From positions 1 to 9,232 of the forward strand of contig CACXCY010000086.1 of assembly GCA_902766265.1 (NCBI GenBank): 9,232 nucleotides of DNA, read 5' to 3'. Positions within the stretch are counted from its first letter, which is position 1, and every line of letters begins with the position of its first letter. Below the pieces are notes generated by a model that did no database searches, was not told the DNA's origin, and was given only the letters and a program-made list of their open reading frames with translations. Shown piece after piece: positions 5,979 to 9,232 of this stretch. The position numbers were made by a program, and so were the translations under genes. The DNA is from an uncultured Bacteroidota bacterium. GTDB taxonomy: Bacteria > Bacteroidota > Bacteroidia > Bacteroidales > P3.

Positions 5979-8015
5979 TTACCAGAGCGTCACACGCTTT
6001 TCGGGAGCCAAGTACATGGCGTTGCCCTCCTTCACACCCCAAGCGTCGATAAACTCGCCGATATGGGGCAAGGTGCCATTGACGCGCCAGCGCGACAGGG
6101 AATGGACATCCTCGGTGGTGAGACGCTGAATCTCTTTGTCACGAATGTTACCTGCCCACACTCCAGCATAAGCCAGGAAGAAGCGTTGCGCAGCGGTAAA
6201 TCCGTCCATCTCGGCATCGCGCACCTGGCCGTTGGCAATGGCGTTGCGCATAGCCAGATAGGAAATGTGGAGGCCACCGTTGTCAGCAATATTCTCACCC
6301 AGCGTGTATTTGCCGTTGGCATAAGTCTCAGGATTGTCAAGCACCTTGATACCATTGAAGTGGTCGATCAGCACCTGGGCATTGGCTTTGAACTTCTCGG
6401 CATCCTGCTCGCTCCACCAGTCATTAAGATTGCCATCCTTGTCGTACTGACGCCCCTGGTCGTCGAAGCCATGAGTCATCTCATGCCCAATCACTACACC
6501 GATAGCGCCATAGTTGACGGCATCGTCAGCGTTGAGATTGAAGAACGGCGGCTGCAGGATAGCGGCAGGAAAGCATATTTCATTGGTAGTAGGGTTATAG
6601 TAGGCGTTAACCATCTGAGGAGGCATCTGCCATTCGTCACGGTCGGTGGGTTTGTCTATCTTGCTGACCATGTAAGCCACATCGAAGCGATTGGAACGCA
6701 GCACATTTGCAAAATAGCTGTCGTTCTTGATTTCCAATCCGCTGTAGTCACGCCATTTGTCGGGATAACCAACCTTGACCAGGATAGCGGCCAGTTTTTC
6801 TTTGGCTTTGTCTTTGGTGGCACGATCCATCCAAGTGGCATCCTCGATACGCTGGCCAAAAGCATCCTTCAAGTTGTCGACAAGGGTAATCATACGCTGC
6901 TTGGCCTCGGGAGGGAAGTATTTGGCCACATACATCTGGCCAATGGCTTCGGAGAGAGCTCCATTGAGGGTATTTGTCACACGTTTCCAGCGGGGCTGGT
7001 TCTCTTCCTTGCCGCTCATCTCACGGCCATAGAAATCGAAATTGGCATTTACAAAATCGTCGCTCAGGTAGGCGGCAGCGGTATTAATCACATTCCAGGC
7101 ATAATAGGCCTTCACCGCATCGATATTCTCAGATGCAAGGACTTTGGACACCTCGGCTATGTACTCGGGCTGAGCCATATTGAACTGCTCCAGTTTGGGA
7201 AGACCCATACCAGCGAAATAGCCCTTGAAGTCGACAGCAGCTGCCTGCTTGTCAGCATCGGCGAGCGTCATCTTATGGAAGGTCTTGTGAGGGTCGCGAT
7301 TCGTCTCGCGGTCGTACTGGGCTTTAGCCAGACGGGTTTCCAGCTTCATGACCAAATCTGCCAATTTGTCAGCCGACATACCGGAAATCTTGTCATAGCC
7401 AGCCATAGCGAACTCTTTCTTCATCAAGTCCATATAAGCAGCACGCAGTTTGGCGTTGTCCGAGGTGAGATAGTAGTCACGTTCGCCCATGCCCAAACCT
7501 GTCTGGTAGATCCATGCCAGCTGCATTTTGCTGTTGGTATAGTCTGCCTCGTTGAACAATCCGAAGAACGGGTCGATACCTTGGAGGTGAAGAGCCACCA
7601 ATTCTTTCTTAAGGTCTTCGCGCGACTTAAGTGCGGCCACCTCGTTCAGCAACGGCTGCACGGGTGCGTTGCCCTGCTCCTGCAAAGTCACGCTGTCCAT
7701 ACCTACATTATATAGAGTGGCAATCTTGTCGGCCACGCTGCCCTTCTCGTTCTTGGCAGCAGCCAAAGAGTCGATGAGCGACTTCAACTGCTCACGGTTG
7801 TTGTCAGCCAATTTGTCAAACGCACCATAGCGGCTGTGTTCTGCATCAAGGGGATTGGCAGCTATCCAGCCACCGCAGGCATACTGGTAGAAATCCTCCA
7901 CGGGGTTGGCCGTGGTGTCGAGATTGCTCAGGTCAATACCTGAAACGAGCTCCTGCTTATGTCCGCAAGAAGCGAAGAGTGCAATACTCATAATGGTAAG
8001 AAATGTTTTTTTCAT
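5979..8015 (-). CDS. pepO: M13 family zinc metallopeptidase, lipoprotein (PepO/neprilysin type)
   Basis: A 678-residue endopeptidase of the neprilysin family, which cleaves oligopeptides. The frame extends to a GTG at 8060, but the ATG at 8015 starts a lipoprotein signal (MKKTFLTIMSIALFASC, lipid-modified Cys17, FASC lipobox), so it is the better start. Landmarks: the N-terminal M13 segment PVEDFYQYACGGWIAANPL (38-56); substrate-binding NAYYNPTTNEICFPA (470-484); zinc motif HEMTH (ligands His511 and His515, catalytic Glu512); third ligand Glu574 in GENIADNGG (573-581) with Asp578; and the C-terminal PEKRVTLW (671-678). The full-length catalytic architecture is intact. Gly18 after the cysteine does not decide which membrane it reaches. 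It is the first gene of the minus-strand unit, preceded by the promoter at 8119-8148 and followed after 40 nt by lemA. Substrates cannot be read from the sequence. Confidence 0.95.
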   Translation of the reverse strand: MKKTFLTIMSIALFASCGHKQELVSGIDLSNLDTTANPVEDFYQYACGGWIAANPLDAEHSRYGAFDKLADNNREQLKSLIDSLAAAKNEKGSVADKIATLYNVGMDSVTLQEQGNAPVQPLLNEVAALKSREDLKKELVALHLQGIDPFFGLFNEADYTNSKMQLAWIYQTGLGMGERDYYLTSDNAKLRAAYMDLMKKEFAMAGYDKISGMSADKLADLVMKLETRLAKAQYDRETNRDPHKTFHKMTLADADKQAAAVDFKGYFAGMGLPKLEQFNMAQPEYIAEVSKVLASENIDAVKAYYAWNVINTAAAYLSDDFVNANFDFYGREMSGKEENQPRWKRVTNTLNGALSEAIGQMYVAKYFPPEAKQRMITLVDNLKDAFGQRIEDATWMDRATKDKAKEKLAAILVKVGYPDKWRDYSGLEIKNDSYFANVLRSNRFDVAYMVSKIDKPTDRDEWQMPPQMVNAYYNPTTNEICFPAAILQPPFFNLNADDAVNYGAIGVVIGHEMTHGFDDQGRQYDKDGNLNDWWSEQDAEKFKANAQVLIDHFNGIKVLDNPETYANGKYTLGENIADNGGLHISYLAMRNAIANGQVRDAEMDGFTAAQRFFLAYAGVWAGNIRDKEIQRLTTEDVHSLSRWRVNGTLPHIGEFIDAWGVKEGNAMYLAPEKRVTLW

Positions 8016-8118
8016 TGAATATAGATTGTTTGTTTTACTTTCCTTGCATGAATAATTCACATATTCTCTTGCTGATACCTCACCCTTCTTATCCCTCTCA
8101 CCAGAGATATTTCAAATG

Positions 8119-8148
8119 CAAAGATACGATTTTTTCTTTCTTCAACAA
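8119..8148 (-). promoter_or_regulatory. Bacteroidota-type promoter of the M13 operon
   Basis: On the minus strand, TTG (8148-8146) is followed by exactly 19 nt and then TATCTTTG (8126-8119). This fits the Bacteroidetes primary-sigma consensus, a TTTG/TTG -33 element and a TAnnTTTG -7 element. Transcription would start within about 10 nt downstream, leaving a leader of roughly 100 nt before the ATG at 8015. No clear Shine-Dalgarno sequence is seen, as is normal in this phylum. Confidence 0.8.
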
Positions 8149-8156
8149 GAAAAAGA

Positions 8157-8195
8157 TTATCGTTTTTCAATAAACGCCATATTGAAAAACGATAA
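8157..8195. promoter_or_regulatory. Perfect 16-bp inverted repeat, candidate operator upstream of the M13 promoter
   Basis: TTATCGTTTTTCAATA (8157-8172) and its exact reverse complement (8180-8195) flank a 7-nt spacer, AACGCCA. The repeat begins 8 bp upstream of the M13 -33 element and lies about 280 bp from the HU promoter. No gene ends into it from either side, and it is AT-rich with no distinct T-run, so an operator or activator site is more plausible than a terminator. A remnant of a small mobile element end cannot be excluded. Confidence 0.65.
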
Positions 8196-8477
8196 ACACA
8201 CATTATCAAGAACCGTGGTTGACAAACCATAAATCACAAGGGCTACACGACATGCGTGAAAAAGAATCTATGTATGTGGATTATTTTGTGTATTTTAGCT
8301 GCCGATTTCACAAGGAAATCACGAAGCGTTGTATCTTCGTCTTGCTGACGAAAACCTGAGAAGTTTTTGCCAGGATAAAACTCGGAGAACGAGAATACCA
8401 AGACCAATTTCCCGACGAATCATACGAGAATTTCCCCTATTACGATTCTATAAAAAACAAATATTTCCGCTACAGCG
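8196..8477. other. Noncoding stretch with a series of short potential stems
   Basis: I see no credible protein gene here; the open frame at 8329-8598 (+) has Arg-rich, unstructured sequence and runs through the HU promoter. Short exact stems follow one another: TGGTT/AACCA (8216-8229), GATTTC/GAAATC (8304-8320), ACGAAG/CTTCGT (8321-8340), TTCGTC/GACGAA (8336-8352, mutually exclusive with the previous one), AAAAC/GTTTT (8351-8367) and CTCG/CGAG (8381-8393). They could belong to a small RNA, but each is short enough to arise by chance and I see no convincing promoter for one. Confidence 0.3.
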
Positions 8478-8507
8478 TTGGCGATATTTCAAAAGTGCGT
8501 ATCTTTG
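8478..8507 (+). promoter_or_regulatory. Bacteroidota-type promoter of the HU-like gene
   Basis: TTG at 8478-8480, a 19-nt spacer, and TATCTTTG at 8500-8507 match the Bacteroidetes -33/-7 consensus with the same spacing as the M13 promoter. The predicted start near 8512-8516 leaves a leader of about 170 nt before the ATG at 8688. The 22-bp palindrome array lies inside that leader. Confidence 0.82.
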
Positions 8508-8520
8508 CACCGTGATTCGG

Positions 8521-8652
8521 CGATGCGTATGCTCGGTTTCATTCATACGTATGATTGTGTTGATTCATACGTATGATTCAGCAAAATCATACGTATGATT
8601 AATGTAAATGATACGGATGATGGAAACGGATGATACGGATGAACCGAAAACG
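8521..8652. repeat. 22-bp-period palindrome array with core TCATACGTATGA in the HU leader (array B)
   Basis: Cores start at 8543, 8565 and 8587 (three exact copies of the 12-bp palindrome TCATACGTATGA; the third extends to a 16-bp palindrome, 8585-8600). Two more begin at 8609 and 8631 (both TGATACGGATGA, two mismatches), and a weaker in-phase copy starts at 8521 (CGATGCGTATGC, 8 of 12 matches). All six are exactly 22 bp apart. The 10-bp spacers are mostly dissimilar while the cores are kept, which is the pattern of protein-binding sites under selection rather than fresh tandem duplication. The array starts just after the predicted transcription start and ends about 35-45 nt before the start codon, a position suited to repression or leader-RNA control. 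Confidence 0.9.
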
Positions 8653-8687
8653 GCAACCTTTTTATTAACCAAAAAAACACTCTTGCC

Positions 8688-9155
8688 ATGATCAACCTCA
8701 TCAAGAAAAAGGGTATCAACCCACAGACAAAGACCACGCTGTACTTCCCGCAGTGGACGCGCGTGGCGACGGTGGACGAGAAGCAGCTGGCCAAGCGCAT
8801 GGCCCGCGGCTCGACCTACTCGGTGGGCGAAATCTCGGGCGTGATGCAGGACTTCCCGGCGCACATCATGGACGAGCTACTCAACGGCAACGCGGTGCGC
8901 ATCGACGGCCTCGGCACCTTCAAGCTGCGCGTCAGCGGCCGCGCCAAGGCCGATGTGAAGGATGTCTCGTCGGCTGGCTGCACGGTGTCCGTGGTGTTCG
9001 ACCCCGACGCCGAGATGACGGCGCGGATGAACGCCGAGCGCGAGTTCCGCTTCGTCACCAAGCCGACCGAGGAGGGCCAGCTGGACGCCGATGGCGACAA
9101 CACGCCGACACCGACCCCCACTCCCGCCCCCTCCGGCGGCGGCGACGAGGGGTGA
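8688..9155 (+). CDS. HU family (HU-HIG type) DNA-binding protein with Thr-Pro/Gly-rich tail
   Basis: A 155-residue nucleoid-type protein. Residues 1-125 match the Bacteroidales histone-like family: MINLIKKKGINPQTKTTLYFPQ at the start (a form typical of HU-HIG rather than classical HU), a helical region about 31-66 (EKQLAKRMARGSTYSVGEISGVMQD), the DNA-arm signature VRIDGLGTFKLRVSGRA (70-86) and VVFDPDAEM (102-110). The tail (126-155) is low complexity: acidic, then TPTPTPTPAP, then SGGGDEG. Such proteins bend and coat DNA; the specific role is unknown. Codons are strongly GC-rich at third positions, unlike the M13 gene next door, which may reflect transfer or expression-related bias. No Shine-Dalgarno sequence is visible. 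The gene is preceded by its own promoter (8478-8507) and the palindrome array. The frame stays open beyond the TGA, so the true product may be longer. Confidence 0.88.
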   Translation: MINLIKKKGINPQTKTTLYFPQWTRVATVDEKQLAKRMARGSTYSVGEISGVMQDFPAHIMDELLNGNAVRIDGLGTFKLRVSGRAKADVKDVSSAGCTVSVVFDPDAEMTARMNAEREFRFVTKPTEEGQLDADGDNTPTPTPTPAPSGGGDEG

Positions 9156-9232
9156 CGCCTCCCGACGGGCGGCGGCTCGAATCCTCCCAGCGGCGGGAAC
9201 GGCGGGAACGGGGACGAGAACCTATCGCCGTC
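9156..9232 (+). other. In-frame continuation of the HU-like gene past its TGA
   Basis: The same frame stays open from 9156 to the window edge and would encode RLPTGGGSNPPSGG followed by NGGNGDENLSP, similar in composition to the Gly/Pro tail before the stop. Neither other forward frame gives linker-like sequence; both are Arg/Ala-rich. This could be a broken C-terminal extension or simply GC-rich 3' sequence. No terminator hairpin is evident before the window ends. Confidence 0.35.

Noticed and set aside
5814..7715. A 633-codon open frame on the + strand antisense to lemA and the M13 gene
   Set aside because: The opposite strand encodes LemA and an M13 peptidase with all catalytic motifs. 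The antisense translation has no recognisable domains and is explained by codon choice in the real genes.
8016..8060. GTG start adding 15 residues to the M13 peptidase
   Set aside because: The extension would put a polar segment before the lipoprotein signal. The internal ATG gives a proper MKK signal peptide and lipobox.
8329..8598. A small protein frame in the HU upstream region
   Set aside because: It is Arg-rich and without domains, and it runs through the HU promoter and the palindrome array.
8521..8652. CRISPR array
   Set aside because: Palindromic 12-bp cores with 10-bp spacers are far too short for repeat-spacer units, and no cas genes are present.
8543..8864. Minus-strand frames opposite the HU leader and the start of the HU gene
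   Set aside because: They consist of translated palindrome units (repeated HTYxxxxSYV) followed by the antisense of the HU-like gene.

Overview
The window looks like a chromosomal segment of a Bacteroidales bacterium (phylum Bacteroidota). The reasons are a PorT-type beta-barrel protein, a Porin_10-type putative porin, an HU-HIG-type DNA-binding protein, leaders without a clear Shine-Dalgarno sequence, and two promoters of the phylum-specific form (TTG, 19 nt, TAnnTTTG). Most of it is ordinary core genome. The genus cannot be fixed from the sequence.

Left block, + strand (1-3833): the 3' end of an unidentified gene overlaps by 4 nt a PorT-family outer-membrane barrel gene. Thioredoxin reductase trxB (16-nt gap) and a large putative porin (11-nt gap) follow. 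The tight spacing suggests one transcript that carries envelope barrel proteins together with the thioredoxin-reducing flavoenzyme.

Convergent junction (3834-4014): a tandem array of a 22-bp unit built on the self-complementary core CACGTACGTG, followed by a strong hairpin that is a terminator for the minus-strand genes.

Middle block, - strand (4015-8015, transcribed right to left): an M13 (neprilysin/PepO-type) zinc metallopeptidase lipoprotein, LemA, a soluble TPM-domain protein, and a membrane-anchored TPM-domain protein with a glycine-rich tail. Gaps are 35-40 nt and no promoter is visible inside, so this is probably one operon driven by the promoter at 8119-8148. LemA with TPM proteins is a recurrent partnership; placing a surface metallopeptidase first is the locus-specific feature.

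Divergent intergenic region (8016-8687): two well-formed promoters, one per direction; a perfect 16-bp inverted repeat just upstream of the M13 promoter; a run of short stems; and, between the HU promoter and its start codon, a second 22-bp-period array built on the palindrome TCATACGTATGA.

Right edge (8688-9232, + strand): an HU-HIG-type gene, markedly more GC-rich than its neighbours, with a Thr-Pro/Gly-rich tail. The reading frame continues past its TGA with the same Gly/Asn/Pro-rich composition to the window edge, so the gene may be interrupted or recoded.

The most interesting signal is the pair of arrays. They have different sequences but the same 22-bp period and the same design: a 10-bp alternating pyrimidine-purine palindrome beginning CA and ending TG.
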